From assembly GCF_020165195.1 (NCBI RefSeq), contig NZ_JAIUHR010000007.1:124001-188000 (forward strand): 64,000 nt of DNA, written 5' to 3'. This stretch comes from Mesorhizobium sp. CA14 (GTDB lineage: Bacteria > Pseudomonadota > Alphaproteobacteria > Rhizobiales > Rhizobiaceae). Positions 9,018 through 19,514 of this stretch are shown piece after piece (the first letter of the stretch is position 1; each line of letters begins with the position of its first letter). The notes under the pieces were generated by a model. The model was not told the origin of the DNA and made no database searches. It saw nothing but the letters and a program-made list of their open reading frames with translations. Position numbers and translations under genes: made by a program.

Positions 9018-10352
9018 TCACGTCCTTCCAGAGAATCGGTCCGCCCACCATGGGGCCGGATCGACGGGTTTTCCATCCTTGCGGAACTCTACATAGAGTT
9101 CCGGTGTCGCATTTCCATTCCGCGAGGCCGAGGTGCTTGCCACCCGGGCCTCTCCCATCGCGCCGATCGGCTCTCCTGCGAGCACCGACTGTCCGGTCGC
9201 GACGCTGATTCTGCTCATCCCCGCCAGAACGACATGATACCCGTCGCCTGCATTGAGGATCAAGAGTTGACCATAGGAGCGAAACGGCCCCGCATAAAGC
9301 ACGTTTCCATCCGCCGGCGCGGTGACGATGGCTCCCGATTGTGTCGCAACCATGTCGCCCTGCATCGCCGCGCCATTGCCGTCATCGGCGCCGAAACGCA
9401 GTTTGATCTTGCCGATGACCGGCAGCGCGATCTGGCCTTGCAATGCCGAAAACGGCGCCGATCCCGTGAGGCGGTTCGCCTCCGGCACCGGCAGGGCGGC
9501 GAGCTCGGTGGTCGAGGCCGTGGTGTCGGCGTCCGTCGATTTGCGCTCGCCCGCCTTGGCCTGGTCCTGCGCCTTGCGCGCCTTGTCGGCTTCCAGCGAG
9601 GCGATCAAGTCCTTGAGGCTGCTCGCCTTCGCCGCCAGCTGCTGCGAATGCTGCTGCTCTGCCGCCATCGCGGCCTGGGTGTCGGCCTGCAGCTTCTTCT
9701 TGGCCTCGAGCAGCATGGTGAGCCGCTTCTTCTCCGCCGTCTGGTCGGTGACGGCGGTGGTGAGCCTGGCCCGCTCGGCCTCGATCGAGGCCGTCACACG
9801 CGTCTGCTCCTTGAGATCGGCCATCAGCCGGTCGGTCTGCTGGCGCAATTCCGGCACCACCGCGCCGAGCAGGATGGCGCTGCGCACCGACGACAGCGCA
9901 TCCTCGGGCTTGACCAGAATCGCCGGCGGCGGATTGAGCCCCATGCGCTGCAAGGCGCCGAGCACTTCGGCCAGCACGTCGCGCCGCGCCATGAGCGAGG
10001 CGCGCAGCTTCTTTTCCTCGTCCTTCAGCCCTTCGAGCTTAGCACCGATATCCTCGATATCCTGCCCGAGCTTTTGCTCCGTCATCGCCGACTGGATGAG
10101 CGCAGCGGTGATCGAAGCATAGTCCTTCCGCACCGAGGCGATGTCGGCGGCGAGCTTGCTCAGCCGTTCCGACGAGAGCGTGATCTCCTTGGAAACCTGC
10201 TCGTATTCGGCTCGGCTCTGATCCGGATCGGGCGCGAGGTCGAGCGCGTTCTCGGCCGCCCGGACCGGTCCGAGTGCGACCATGGCGGCGACAAGGGTCA
10301 AGCCGCAGCGGCTGCGCCAGGCGCGCGTAATCGGAGTCCAGCCTTCAGACAT
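9018..10352 (-). CDS. envC: Murein hydrolase activator, EnvC-like (degenerate M23/LytM)
   Basis: 444 residues. An N-terminal signal peptide ends near VRAAEN. A long coiled coil (about residues 45-270, Lys/Glu/Gln-rich) follows, then a C-terminal LytM/M23 domain (GAIVTAPADGNVLYAGPFRSYG, then DGYHVVLAGM). The His-x3-Asp and His-x-His zinc ligands of active M23 peptidases are not present: GAAMQGDMVA and GYHVVLAG stand in their places. This is as in E. coli EnvC, which activates amidases rather than cutting the wall itself. Role: periplasmic activation of septal amidases. Coupled to ctpA. Confidence 0.85.
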   Translation of the reverse strand: MSEGWTPITRAWRSRCGLTLVAAMVALGPVRAAENALDLAPDPDQSRAEYEQVSKEITLSSERLSKLAADIASVRKDYASITAALIQSAMTEQKLGQDIEDIGAKLEGLKDEEKKLRASLMARRDVLAEVLGALQRMGLNPPPAILVKPEDALSSVRSAILLGAVVPELRQQTDRLMADLKEQTRVTASIEAERARLTTAVTDQTAEKKRLTMLLEAKKKLQADTQAAMAAEQQHSQQLAAKASSLKDLIASLEADKARKAQDQAKAGERKSTDADTTASTTELAALPVPEANRLTGSAPFSALQGQIALPVIGKIKLRFGADDGNGAAMQGDMVATQSGAIVTAPADGNVLYAGPFRSYGQLLILNAGDGYHVVLAGMSRISVATGQSVLAGEPIGAMGEARVASTSASRNGNATPELYVEFRKDGKPVDPAPWWADRFSGRT

Positions 10353-10415
10353 CAGGCCTCTAACCTATCCGCCGCTTCGTTAAGGAACCATCAACCATGT
10401 TGGAAGCGCCGCTCA

Positions 10416-10470
10416 GAGCAATTCCAGGAAAAGTGTGTAACGGTTTTCCGTCCGGAATTGCGTAAAACAG
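10416..10470. repeat. RIME-like repeat, copy 2 (short form)
   Basis: GAGCAATTCCAGGAAAAGTGTG, then TTTTCCGTCCGGAATTGCGTAAAA, between rlmH and the EnvC-like gene. It matches the first half of the copies at 207 and 22415; the second inverted pair is missing. Confidence 0.7.
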
Positions 10471-10548
10471 AATACCCCGTTGCCGCGCGATTGAGGCAGA
10501 AATCCTGGCGCGGGCCGGCAATCCCCAGCTTCTTGGCCGTCGAGCCAT

Positions 10549-11031
10549 TCACGAACGATGATACGGGTGCCCCGCCAGGATCGTCGCGACCCGGTAGAGC
10601 TGCTCGCCCAGCATGACGCGTACCAGCTGGTGCGGCCATGTCAGCGCGCCGAAGGATAGCGTAAGATCAGCCTGCTCTCGCAAGGATTTGTCGTGGCCGT
10701 CGGCGCCGCCGATGGCGACGACGAGCGCCTTGCGGCCGCCGTCGCGCAACTGGCCGATCCGGGCGGCCAGGTCTTCCGACGAAAGCGACTTGCCGCGTTC
10801 GTCGAGCAGGATGAGAACGGTACCGGCCTGCAACTGCGCCTGCAGCTTCTGGGCTTCCTCGCGGCGGCGCTCGTCGGCGTTCTGTCCGCGGCTCTCGGGA
10901 ACCTCGACAATGCCGGCAAATTCCAACCCGACCGCGGGCCCGCTCTTTGCGAAGCGCTCAAAATAGCGGTCGGCGAGTTCTCTCTCGGGGCCGGTCTTCA
11001 TCCGGCCCACGGCATGAACGGTGATCTTCAT
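10549..11031 (-). CDS. rlmH: 23S rRNA (pseudouridine1915-N3)-methyltransferase RlmH
   Basis: 160 residues with the SPOUT-family signatures LLDERGKSLSSE, VVAIGGADGHD and LTWPHQLVRVMLGEQLYR. These form the knotted S-adenosylmethionine site of RlmH (YbeA), which methylates pseudouridine 1915 in helix 69 of 23S rRNA. It lies directly downstream of rsfS, the near-universal order. Length matches the family (about 155-160 residues). Confidence 0.96.
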   Translation of the reverse strand: MKITVHAVGRMKTGPERELADRYFERFAKSGPAVGLEFAGIVEVPESRGQNADERRREEAQKLQAQLQAGTVLILLDERGKSLSSEDLAARIGQLRDGGRKALVVAIGGADGHDKSLREQADLTLSFGALTWPHQLVRVMLGEQLYRVATILAGHPYHRS

Positions 11032-11093
11032 CCTCGCCCCGGCGAGCTTGTCCTAATGCGTACCGTGACGGTTCACGGCAGGCGGATCAAGGC

Positions 11094-11471
11094 TCAGTGC
11101 AAGGTCTCTTCCTCCAGGTCCGGCGCCTGCCACATCTTTTCGAGATTGTAGAATTCGCGGACTTCGGGGCGGAAGACATGGACGATGATGTCGCCCGAAT
11201 CGATCAGGACCCAGTCGGCGCTGGCCAGCCCCTCGACGCGCGCGTTGCCGAGGCCGGCATCCTTCAGCGCCTTGAGGAGATGATCGGCGACAGCCGAGAC
11301 ATGACGGTGCGATCGACCCGAGGCGATGACCATATAGTCGCCGAGGCTCGATTTTCCCTGGATATCGATTGAGACGATATTTTCGGCCTTGGAGTCTTCC
11401 AGACTGGCAAGGACTGTGTCGATGGCGAGGGACGCGGCATCGTTTCCGCTGATCCCGGCCGGCGAAGGCAT
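11094..11471 (-). CDS. rsfS: Ribosome silencing factor RsfS
   Basis: 125 residues from MPSPAG. This start has a good ribosome binding site (GGAAGAAGG) and follows a matching promoter; the longer open frame has no support. It carries the DUF143 core: VSIDIQGKSSLGDYMVIASGRS, HVSAVADHL and DWVLIDSGDIIVHVF. RsfS binds L14 and blocks subunit joining under starvation. It is followed by rlmH in the conserved nadD-rsfS-rlmH arrangement. Here a MscS channel and an MFS gene lie between nadD and rsfS. Confidence 0.95.
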   Translation of the reverse strand: MPSPAGISGNDAASLAIDTVLASLEDSKAENIVSIDIQGKSSLGDYMVIASGRSHRHVSAVADHLLKALKDAGLGNARVEGLASADWVLIDSGDIIVHVFRPEVREFYNLEKMWQAPDLEEETLH

Positions 11472-11564
11472 GATGTCAGCCTTCTTCCGCAGTGCTGTTC
11501 TCAGTGTGTTTCCTTTCCCAACAAGAACAACCAAATCACCCATGCAAATCAGGTGATACCACTT

Positions 11565-11593
11565 AGATAGGCAGAGTTCCGTTGCAGTTTCAA
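11565..11593 (-). promoter_or_regulatory. Predicted promoter for rsfS-rlmH
   Basis: On the minus strand, TTGAAA (11593-11588) is separated by 17 bases from CTATCT (11570-11565), close to the alphaproteobacterial housekeeping consensus. The predicted start of transcription lies about 85 bases upstream of the chosen rsfS ATG. Confidence 0.5.
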
Positions 11594-11715
11594 GACGACC
11601 GCCCCGAAGCGTGATCTCCACGCGATGGTCCAGGAGGCCTTTCGCAACGCTGCAAAAGGCGGAACCGATCCCGAGCGCATGGGTTATCGGCGCACCGACC
11701 AATGGGATCCCCGCC

Positions 11716-12567
11716 ATGCCAACCGACCCGCAAAGCGCATTGCTGACCATCCAGGCCGGCCTTGCGCAGCTCAGCACCTTGATCGTCTCCTATTCCTTCT
11801 CGGCCGTCGGCGCCGTCATCCTTCTGATCGTCGGCTATCTCGTCGCCGGGCTTGCCGAGCGCTCGATCTATGCCGGCCTCGGCCACATCCACGGCTTCGA
11901 TGAGACGTTGCGGCATTTCTTCTCACAGGTCGTGCGCTACGCCATCCTGATCCTCGTCGTCATCATGGTGCTCGGCCAGTTCGGCGTGCAGACGGCCTCC
12001 ATCATCGCCGCCATCGGCGCTGCCGGCCTGGCCATCGGGCTGGCGCTGCAGGGCACGCTGCAGAACATCGCCGCCGGCATCATGCTGCTGGCGCTAAGAC
12101 CCTTTCGCATCGGCGAAAATGTCGAGGTCGGCTCGATTGCCGGCAAGGTCGAGGAGATCGGCCTGTTCGCCACCAAGCTGCGCACCGTCGAAGGCGTCTA
12201 CATACTGGCGCCCAATTCGACGCTGTGGAACCAGCCGGTACGCAATTTCACCCGCAACGGGGTGCGCCGCACCGACGTGAGCTTGAGCATCGGCTCCTGG
12301 AACGACATCGACCGCGCGCAAAAGACGCTGCTTGCCATCGCCGGCGCCGAAAAACGCATCCGCCGCGAACCGGCGCCGATCGCCTTCGTGGCCAGTCTCG
12401 GCGACGCGACCGTTTCGCTTACCTTGCGCTACTGGACATCGGCGGCCGACTACTTCTCGACCCAGATCGACATGACCAAGCGCGCCAAGCAGGCTTTCGA
12501 CAGCGAAGGCATCTCGATCCCGCTGCCGCCGCCGGCGGTGCCGGCGCCGGAAGCACGCAAGCAGTAG
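11716..12567 (+). CDS. Small-conductance mechanosensitive channel (MscS family)
   Basis: 283 residues starting MPTDPQSALL. Three transmembrane helices cover about residues 18-45, 70-90 and 95-130. The last is the Ala/Gly-rich pore helix (IAAIGAAGLAIGLALQGTLQNIAAG), followed by the beta domain signature RPFRIGENVEV and a cytoplasmic vestibule domain. It gates on membrane tension during hypo-osmotic shock. It lies alone on the plus strand, divergent from rsfS and convergent with an MFS gene (20-bp gap). Confidence 0.93.
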   Translation: MPTDPQSALLTIQAGLAQLSTLIVSYSFSAVGAVILLIVGYLVAGLAERSIYAGLGHIHGFDETLRHFFSQVVRYAILILVVIMVLGQFGVQTASIIAAIGAAGLAIGLALQGTLQNIAAGIMLLALRPFRIGENVEVGSIAGKVEEIGLFATKLRTVEGVYILAPNSTLWNQPVRNFTRNGVRRTDVSLSIGSWNDIDRAQKTLLAIAGAEKRIRREPAPIAFVASLGDATVSLTLRYWTSAADYFSTQIDMTKRAKQAFDSEGISIPLPPPAVPAPEARKQ

Positions 12568-12587
12568 CCCGGCCAGCGCTTCCCCGA

Positions 12588-13874
12588 TCAGCGCTTGGTT
12601 GACGTCTCGTCCGGCGCGAAGGCAAGCTCCACCGGCAAGGGCGTCTGCGCCGACATCGGCGCGAAAGTGCCGCTTGCGGGCGCGGGCGCCGGCCGGCCCG
12701 CCATCACGCGCCACAGCACGAACAGGCAGAAGACCGATGCGATGACGATGCCGACATAGATGAAGGTCGCGGTGCCGAAGACGGCGGAAAGCGCGGTCAC
12801 GAGACCCGGCACGATGAAGCCCGCAAGCGACCACGCAAACAGCATCGAGCTCGACAGCGCCAGAAGCTCGTCCTTGGCGGCGCGGTCGGCGGCATGCGCG
12901 CTGGAGAGTGCATAGATCGATTCCGCCGCCCCGTCCCAGAGGAGATAAATCACCACCAGCACCGTCAGCGCGCCGCCGTCGAAGACAATGGCAAGCATGC
13001 TGGCGACGACCGCAAGCGCCGCCGCGCCCGCCAGCACGTGGCGCCTGTCGGTGCGGTCGGAAATCCAGCCGAGGGGGATCTGCAGGATCAGAGTGCCGAC
13101 CGGCATCGCCGACAACAGCAGCGCCACATCGGCCTGGCTGTAGCCCTTGGCCGTGGCGTGGATCGGCGCGAAGCCGGAAACGATCATCGACAGGCCGCCG
13201 ACGGCGAGCATGCCGGCGACGCCGACCGGCGAGATGCGCCAGGCGCGACGCAGCGCCACCGATGCGGCCTGCGGCGCCGGCGGCTGAGCGAGCCGCGTCA
13301 TGCCGACCGGCAGGATGGAAAGCGCGGTGAAGGTGATGCCGATCAGCGCTGCCGCGGCTGTATGGATGTCGACCGCGGCGAGCGTCGCGTAACCCACGCC
13401 CAGCCCGGCGATATAGGCGACGTAGAACACCGCCATGACCCGGCCGCGGATCGAATTCGGCAAGGCGTCATTCAGCCAGCTCTGCGCGACAATGAACAGC
13501 CCGCAAATGGCGAAGCCGTAGAGCGCCCGCGCGGCGATCCACAGCAGCGGGATCGGCCCGGCGCCGATCGCGGCGTTGGAAAGCGCAATCAGCGCCGACA
13601 GCACCATGAAGGCGCGGGCGTGGCCGACGCGCCTGACCAGCGGCCCGGTCAGGATACAGCCAGCCAGCCCGCCGGCCGAAAGCCCGGTGACGATCAGCCC
13701 GGCCCAAGTCGGGTCGAACCCGTCGGCGCCGAGACGCACTGGGATATAGGCGAACATCAGTCCATTGCCGATCGCGATCAGCGCCATCGACACGATGACG
13801 CTGGCAATGGCGATCAGCGGCGCCGATTGCGCGGTGTGTGTCCGATCGGTTGTGGCTTGGTCCTGCTGCAGCAT
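12588..13874 (-). CDS. MFS transporter
   Basis: 428 residues with about 12 hydrophobic helices. The loop 2-3 motif is GPLVRRVGHARAF and the equivalent central-loop motif is GWISDRTDRRHVLAG. The overall pattern (YIPVRLGADGFDPTWAGL at the start; ALSSAHAADRAAKDELLALSS near the end) resembles the YcaD-like group of major facilitator permeases. Substrate cannot be told from sequence. Confidence 0.85.
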   Translation of the reverse strand: MLQQDQATTDRTHTAQSAPLIAIASVIVSMALIAIGNGLMFAYIPVRLGADGFDPTWAGLIVTGLSAGGLAGCILTGPLVRRVGHARAFMVLSALIALSNAAIGAGPIPLLWIAARALYGFAICGLFIVAQSWLNDALPNSIRGRVMAVFYVAYIAGLGVGYATLAAVDIHTAAAALIGITFTALSILPVGMTRLAQPPAPQAASVALRRAWRISPVGVAGMLAVGGLSMIVSGFAPIHATAKGYSQADVALLLSAMPVGTLILQIPLGWISDRTDRRHVLAGAAALAVVASMLAIVFDGGALTVLVVIYLLWDGAAESIYALSSAHAADRAAKDELLALSSSMLFAWSLAGFIVPGLVTALSAVFGTATFIYVGIVIASVFCLFVLWRVMAGRPAPAPASGTFAPMSAQTPLPVELAFAPDETSTKR

Positions 13875-13935
13875 GCGCCAGCATCTCCTGCCGGCGGGCG
13901 AAAAGCCGCCCTAAAAGCGACATGGCGAGCCTTCT

Positions 13936-13958
13936 CCTTCTCCCCTTGTGGGAGAAGG
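13936..13958. repeat. CCTTCTCCC/GGGAGAAGG hairpin repeat
   Basis: A perfect 9-bp stem with a 5-base loop between the MFS gene and nadD. The motif also occurs at 19371-19390 and is a common intergenic palindrome in rhizobia. No T-run follows on either strand, so it is not an obvious terminator. Confidence 0.5.
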
Positions 13959-13965
13959 TGGGCAC

Positions 13966-14598
13966 CTACCCCTCCGCTGCCTTGCGGATCGCGGTGGAGG
14001 AGAGCGACGAACGCGGACCGTGGATGAAGGTCCAGGCCGGCGCCTGCATGCGGGCAAGCAGCGGCGCGTCGCCCTCGTCGATGCGGGCATAGTCGAATGT
14101 CTTGGCGACGACCGACGACAGGAAGGAGAGCGTCGCGCCCGGGCGATCGATGACCGCAATCGGGAAGGTCAGCACGATCTCGCGCCAGCGCTGCCAGTGG
14201 TGGAAGTCGCGCAAACTGTCCGCGCCCATGATCCAGACGAAATCGACGCCCGGATTGCGCGCCTTGACCAGAGCGAGCGTGTCGGCGGTGTAGCGCACAT
14301 GCTGCGCCGCCTCGAAGGCGGTGACCTTGATCTTCGGATTCCTGGCGATCTTTTCGGACAGCTCGATACGCTCGGCGAGCGGCTTCAGTTCCCGCGCGTT
14401 TTTCAGCGGATTGCCGGGCGTCACCATCCACCACAGCTGGTCGAGCGCGAGCCTTCTCAGCGCGATCTCAGCAACCAGCGCATGGCCGGCATGCGGCGGA
14501 TTGAACGAGCCCCCGAACAGCCCGACGGTCAGGCCCCTGGCTGCATGCGGCATGCGAATGTAGCGGGCCGGGACAGGCTGTTCAGGTTGGGAAAGCAT
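13966..14598 (-). CDS. nadD: Nicotinate-nucleotide adenylyltransferase
   Basis: 210 residues with GLFGGSFNPPHAGH, the nucleotidyltransferase HxGH motif, plus WWMVTPGNPLK, FVWIMGADSL and the C-terminal SSTAIR (the ISxT-like loop). It makes NaAD from NaMN and ATP in NAD biosynthesis. Start chosen at 14598 with GGGAGG upstream; an internal Met at 14553 is an alternative. It is next to proA, as in most Rhizobiales. Confidence 0.95.
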   Translation of the reverse strand: MLSQPEQPVPARYIRMPHAARGLTVGLFGGSFNPPHAGHALVAEIALRRLALDQLWWMVTPGNPLKNARELKPLAERIELSEKIARNPKIKVTAFEAAQHVRYTADTLALVKARNPGVDFVWIMGADSLRDFHHWQRWREIVLTFPIAVIDRPGATLSFLSSVVAKTFDYARIDEGDAPLLARMQAPAWTFIHGPRSSLSSTAIRKAAEG

Positions 14599-14636
14599 TC
14601 GCCTTGGCCTCCCTCAGGCCTTCTGGGCGAAAAAGG

Positions 14637-15923
14637 TCAAGGCCTCACCTGTCCAGTCCCGCGCACGCGGTATTTGAACGAGGTGAGCTGCTCGACGCCG
14701 ACCGGCCCGCGCGCATGCATCTTGCCGGTGGCGATGCCGATCTCGGCGCCCATGCCGAACTCGCCGCCATCAGCGAACTGCGTCGAGGCGTTGTGCAGCA
14801 GGATCGCCGAGTCGATATCGTTGAAGAATTTTTCGACCGCCTGCGCGTCCTCGGCGATGATCGCCTCGGTGTGGTGAGAGGAGAAGGTCTCGATATGCTC
14901 GATCGCACCGGCGACGCCGTCGACCAGCTTCACCGCGATGATGGCGTCGAGATATTCCGTCACCCAGTCGGCATCGGTGGCCAGGCTGGCGTCGGCGAAG
15001 GCTTTCATCACCTCGGCATCGGCGTGGATCTCGCAGCCGGCGGCGCGCAGCGCCTCCAGGATCGGCACCAGATGCGTGGGGGCCACCGCGCGGTCGACCA
15101 GCAAGGTCTCGGCGGCGCCGCAAACGCCTGTACGCCGCATCTTGGCGTTGACCGCGATCTTGATCGCCATGTCGAGATCGGCCGAGCGGTCGATATAGAG
15201 ATGGCAGATGCCTTCCAGATGCGCGAAGACCGGCACCCGCGCCTCGGTCTGCACGCGCCCGACCAGGCTTTTGCCGCCGCGCGGGACGATGACGTCGAGA
15301 TTGCCGCCGAGACCTTTCAGCATCTCGCCGACGGCGGCGCGGTCGGTGGTCGGCACCAGCTGGATGGCGTCTTGCGGCAGGCCGGCGGCCTTCAGTCCTT
15401 CGACCATGCAGGCATGGATCGCTGACGACGAGTTGATCGAATCCGAGCCGCCCCGCAGGATCACCGGATTGCCCGCCTTGAGGCAAAGCGCGCCGGCGTC
15501 CGCCGTCACATTCGGCCGGCTTTCATAAATGACGCCTATGACGCCGAGCGGCGTGCGCACGCGCTCGATATGGAGCCCGTTCGGTCGGTCCCATGCAGCA
15601 ATGACGTCGCCGACCGGATCCTTGAGGGCGGCGATCTCGCGGATGCCGTCGGCCATCGCCTTGATGCGCGGGGCGTCAAGCTTCAGCCGGTCCATGAAGG
15701 AGCCGGACAAACCGGCCTCCTTGCCATTCGACATGTCGATGGCATTGGCCTCCAGGATCGCCCGCTCGTTGTGCAGGATAGCGTCCGCCATAGCGGCAAG
15801 TGCGGCATTCTTGGCTTCGGTGGAAGCGACGGCCAACGGTCGGGCGGCCGCGCGGGCGCGGCGACCGATATCGGCCATCAGCGCCACGGTGCCTTCGCCG
15901 GATTTTTCATGCAGCTTCAGCAT
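14637..15923 (-). CDS. proA: Glutamate-5-semialdehyde dehydrogenase (gamma-glutamyl phosphate reductase)
   Basis: 428 residues of the aldehyde dehydrogenase superfamily. Hallmarks are [25 protein letters not shown], the catalytic-cysteine segment [16 protein letters not shown], and [13 protein letters not shown] at the end. Second step of proline synthesis, reducing glutamyl-5-phosphate to the semialdehyde. It follows proB on the same strand and is preceded by GGAGGGATGATCC. Confidence 0.97.
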   Translation of the reverse strand: MLKLHEKSGEGTVALMADIGRRARAAARPLAVASTEAKNAALAAMADAILHNERAILEANAIDMSNGKEAGLSGSFMDRLKLDAPRIKAMADGIREIAALKDPVGDVIAAWDRPNGLHIERVRTPLGVIGVIYESRPNVTADAGALCLKAGNPVILRGGSDSINSSSAIHACMVEGLKAAGLPQDAIQLVPTTDRAAVGEMLKGLGGNLDVIVPRGGKSLVGRVQTEARVPVFAHLEGICHLYIDRSADLDMAIKIAVNAKMRRTGVCGAAETLLVDRAVAPTHLVPILEALRAAGCEIHADAEVMKAFADASLATDADWVTEYLDAIIAVKLVDGVAGAIEHIETFSSHHTEAIIAEDAQAVEKFFNDIDSAILLHNASTQFADGGEFGMGAEIGIATGKMHARGPVGVEQLTSFKYRVRGTGQVRP

Positions 15924-15959
15924 GGATCATCCCTCCGCCCCAGCTCTCTATTCCCACGC

Positions 15960-16006
15960 AATCCCGGGCCGAAAACCGCTTCGCACTTTTCCCGGAATTG
16001 CTCTAG
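15960..16006. repeat. RIME-like repeat, copy 3 (truncated, inverted)
   Basis: GGGCCGAAAACCGCTTCGCACTTTTCCCGGAATTGCTCTAG between proA and proB, in the orientation opposite to copies 1 and 2. Only the GAGCAATTCC half is kept. It reaches the stop codon region of proB. Confidence 0.6.
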
Positions 16007-17142
16007 TCGTCGGCCAATACTTGGTCACCGGCAAGGCTTACCACAAGGTCGTCGCGATGGATCATCGCCGAACGCGCCTCGTAGCCGAGCACGTTTTCGA
16101 TCTCGGCCGTCTTCAGACCCGCGATCCTTACGGCATCGGCCGCATCATAGGCAACCAGCCCGCGCGCGATCTCGCGGCCCTCCGGCGACAGGATCGCCAC
16201 CGTGTCGCCGCGCGAGAAATTGCCGCTGACCAGCTTGACGCCGGCAGCCAGCAGCGACTTTCCGGACTTCAACGCCCCGACGGCGCCGGCATCCACCGTG
16301 AGCCGTCCGGCCGGCTCGAGCTGCCCGGCGATCCAGGTCTTGTAGCCCTTCACGGGGTTGGCGCTGGGCTTGAAGAAGGTCGCGCGCTCGCCGCGCTCGA
16401 TCGCCATCAGCGGCGAAAGCCTGGTGCCCGACGTGATGATCATGGCGGTGCCGGCGGCATTGGCGATCTTGCCGGCATCGAGCTTCGTGCGCATGCCGCC
16501 GCGCGACAGCTCCGAAGCCGCCGCGCCCGCCATCGCCTCGATATCCGGCGTGATGCGGTCGACGACCGGGACGAACTTCGCCTGCGGATCCTTGGCCGGC
16601 GGCGCCGTATAAAGCCCGTCGATGTCGGAAAGCAGCACCAGCAGGTCGGCGCCCATCATCGTCGCAACGCGGGCCGCCAGCCGGTCATTGTCGCCGTAGC
16701 GGATTTCCGAGGTCGCCACCGTGTCGTTCTCGTTGATGACCGGCACCGCCTTCATCTTGAGCAGCGTCGAGATCGTCGCGCGCGCATTGAGGTAGCGCCG
16801 GCGCTCCTCCGTGTCGCCAAGAGTGAGAAGAATCTGGCCCGATTTCAGCCCGTCCTTGCCGAGCGCGTCCGACCACGCGCCGGCAAGCGCGATCTGGCCG
16901 ACGGCGGCGGCGGCCTGGCTCTCCTCGAGCTTCAGCGCGCGCTTGCCGAGGCCGAGAATGGTGCGGCCGAGCGCGATCGCGCCCGAGGAGACGACGAGCA
17001 CTTCCGCGCCGGCCTCAGCCAGCACCGCGATGTCGTCTGCAAGCGAGGTCAGCCAGTCGCGCTTCAGGCCTGTCGCGCGGTCGACAAGCAGCGCAGAGCC
17101 GATCTTCACGGTGATGCGCCGGTATGATTTCAGAGATTTCAT
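16003..17142 (-). CDS. proB: Glutamate 5-kinase
   Basis: 379 residues. The N-terminal amino acid kinase domain has [37 protein letters not shown] and [13 protein letters not shown]. The C-terminal PUA domain (about residues 285-370) has [17 protein letters not shown]. It makes glutamyl-5-phosphate, the first and feedback-regulated step of proline synthesis. Only 4 bp separate its ATG from the obgE stop, so the two are in one transcription unit. Confidence 0.97.
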   Translation of the reverse strand: MKSLKSYRRITVKIGSALLVDRATGLKRDWLTSLADDIAVLAEAGAEVLVVSSGAIALGRTILGLGKRALKLEESQAAAAVGQIALAGAWSDALGKDGLKSGQILLTLGDTEERRRYLNARATISTLLKMKAVPVINENDTVATSEIRYGDNDRLAARVATMMGADLLVLLSDIDGLYTAPPAKDPQAKFVPVVDRITPDIEAMAGAAASELSRGGMRTKLDAGKIANAAGTAMIITSGTRLSPLMAIERGERATFFKPSANPVKGYKTWIAGQLEPAGRLTVDAGAVGALKSGKSLLAAGVKLVSGNFSRGDTVAILSPEGREIARGLVAYDAADAVRIAGLKTAEIENVLGYEARSAMIHRDDLVVSLAGDQVLADD

Positions 17143-17146
17143 GGGT

Positions 17147-18360
<1,214 letters not shown>

Positions 18361-18467
18361 AAACCAAGGCAGGGCTGAGGGCGAGGCCGATTTGCGACTA
18401 AAGCGCCGGATGCCCTTTTGCCGGGGACGCGGTAGCACCGGTGCGGCATGACTGAAGGGGCGCGGGA

Positions 18468-19331
18468 ATGAAGATCGTCACCTACAACATCCAGTACGGC
18501 ATCGGCCTCGACGGCAAATACGACGTCGGCCGCATCGCCGATGCGGTGCGCGGCGCCGACATCATCGCGCTGCAAGAAGTGACCCGCAACAACCCGCGCA
18601 ACGGCGACCGCGACATGGTGGCCGAGATCAGCGAGGCGCTGCCCGATTATTTTGCCGCCTATGGCAGCAATTTCGAGGTCAATATCGGCTCGCGCCTGGA
18701 GAACGGCCGCGCCATCTCGACCTCCTTCCAGCTCGGCAACATGGTGCTGTCGAAGACGCCCATTCATCTGTCGCGCAATCTCCTTCTGCCGCGCAGCCGC
18801 AGCCTCGAGACCATGAACTTCCAGCGCGGCGCGCTCGAAGCGCTGATCGAAACGCCGCTCGGCTTCATCCGCTTCTATTCCACCCATCTCGACCACCGCA
18901 GCCCGGTCGAACGCCAGAGCCAAATCCGTTTCCTGCGCCAGCGCCTCTTGAATTATGCGCTGGAAGGCGGCGGCCTGTCGGGCATTCCCGAGATCGGCCT
19001 GCCGGACCTGCCCTATCCGGAAGCCTTCATCGTCATGGGCGACTTCAACATGCTGCCGGGCTCGCCCGAATATGTCGAACTCGCCGGCCGCCCTGACCAT
19101 GAGTTCGGCATGCCGCTGACGGCCGATCTCGCCGTCGACGTCGCCCAGCGTCTTGCCGTCGCCGACCTCGTCACCTGGGTCGACCTCGACCGCCCCGGCG
19201 ACAAAAGCCGGTACAAATGCATCGACTACATCTTCACCAGCGCCTCGCTCGCCAGATCGCTGCAGCGCCTGTGGTCCGACCGAGACGCCGTCGGCTCCGA
19301 CCACCTGCCGCTCTGGGCCGAGCTGGGCTGA
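18468..19331 (+). CDS. Endonuclease/exonuclease/phosphatase family protein
   Basis: 287 residues with the EEP-fold signatures. MKIVTYNIQYG opens strand 1; LQEV carries the metal-binding Glu; FYSTHLDHRS holds a catalytic His. FIVMGDFNMLPGS carries the Asp-x-Asn pair, and SDHLPLWAEL is the terminal Asp-His. All key residues of this Mg-dependent phosphodiesterase fold are present. Members include nucleases, sphingomyelinases and inositol phosphatases, so substrate is open. No signal peptide, so cytoplasmic. It stands alone on the plus strand. Confidence 0.88.
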   Translation: MKIVTYNIQYGIGLDGKYDVGRIADAVRGADIIALQEVTRNNPRNGDRDMVAEISEALPDYFAAYGSNFEVNIGSRLENGRAISTSFQLGNMVLSKTPIHLSRNLLLPRSRSLETMNFQRGALEALIETPLGFIRFYSTHLDHRSPVERQSQIRFLRQRLLNYALEGGGLSGIPEIGLPDLPYPEAFIVMGDFNMLPGSPEYVELAGRPDHEFGMPLTADLAVDVAQRLAVADLVTWVDLDRPGDKSRYKCIDYIFTSASLARSLQRLWSDRDAVGSDHLPLWAELG

Positions 19332-19337
19332 GCTCTG

Positions 19338-19498
19338 GCCTCCCCCTCATCCGGCCGCTACGCGGCCACCTTCTCCCCGAGGGGAGAAGAGATTGGCGCC
19401 GGCGCTTACCTGCTCCTCTCCCCTTGGGGAGAGGTCGGATTGCCCCGAATTGCCCTTCGCAATTCGGTTGGCAATCCGGGTGAGGGGCGCTTGCTCAG
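19338..19498. repeat. Cluster of intergenic palindromes
   Basis: Three perfect 9-bp hairpins lie in 160 bp. CTTCTCCCC/GGGGAGAAG is near 19371-19390, CCTCTCCCC/GGGGAGAGG near 19414-19433, and CCGAATTGC/GCAATTCGG at 19445-19467. The third is nested inside a GGATTGCC/GGCAATCC pair. It fills the convergent gap between the EEP gene and the GNAT gene; no ORF is supported here. Confidence 0.55.
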
Positions 19499-19514
19499 CC
19501 CCGTGAAGCAACCA

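Noticed and set aside
7589..9208. 539-residue plus-strand ORF opposite ctpA
   Set aside because: Shadow; starts and ends without a ribosome binding site or motif.
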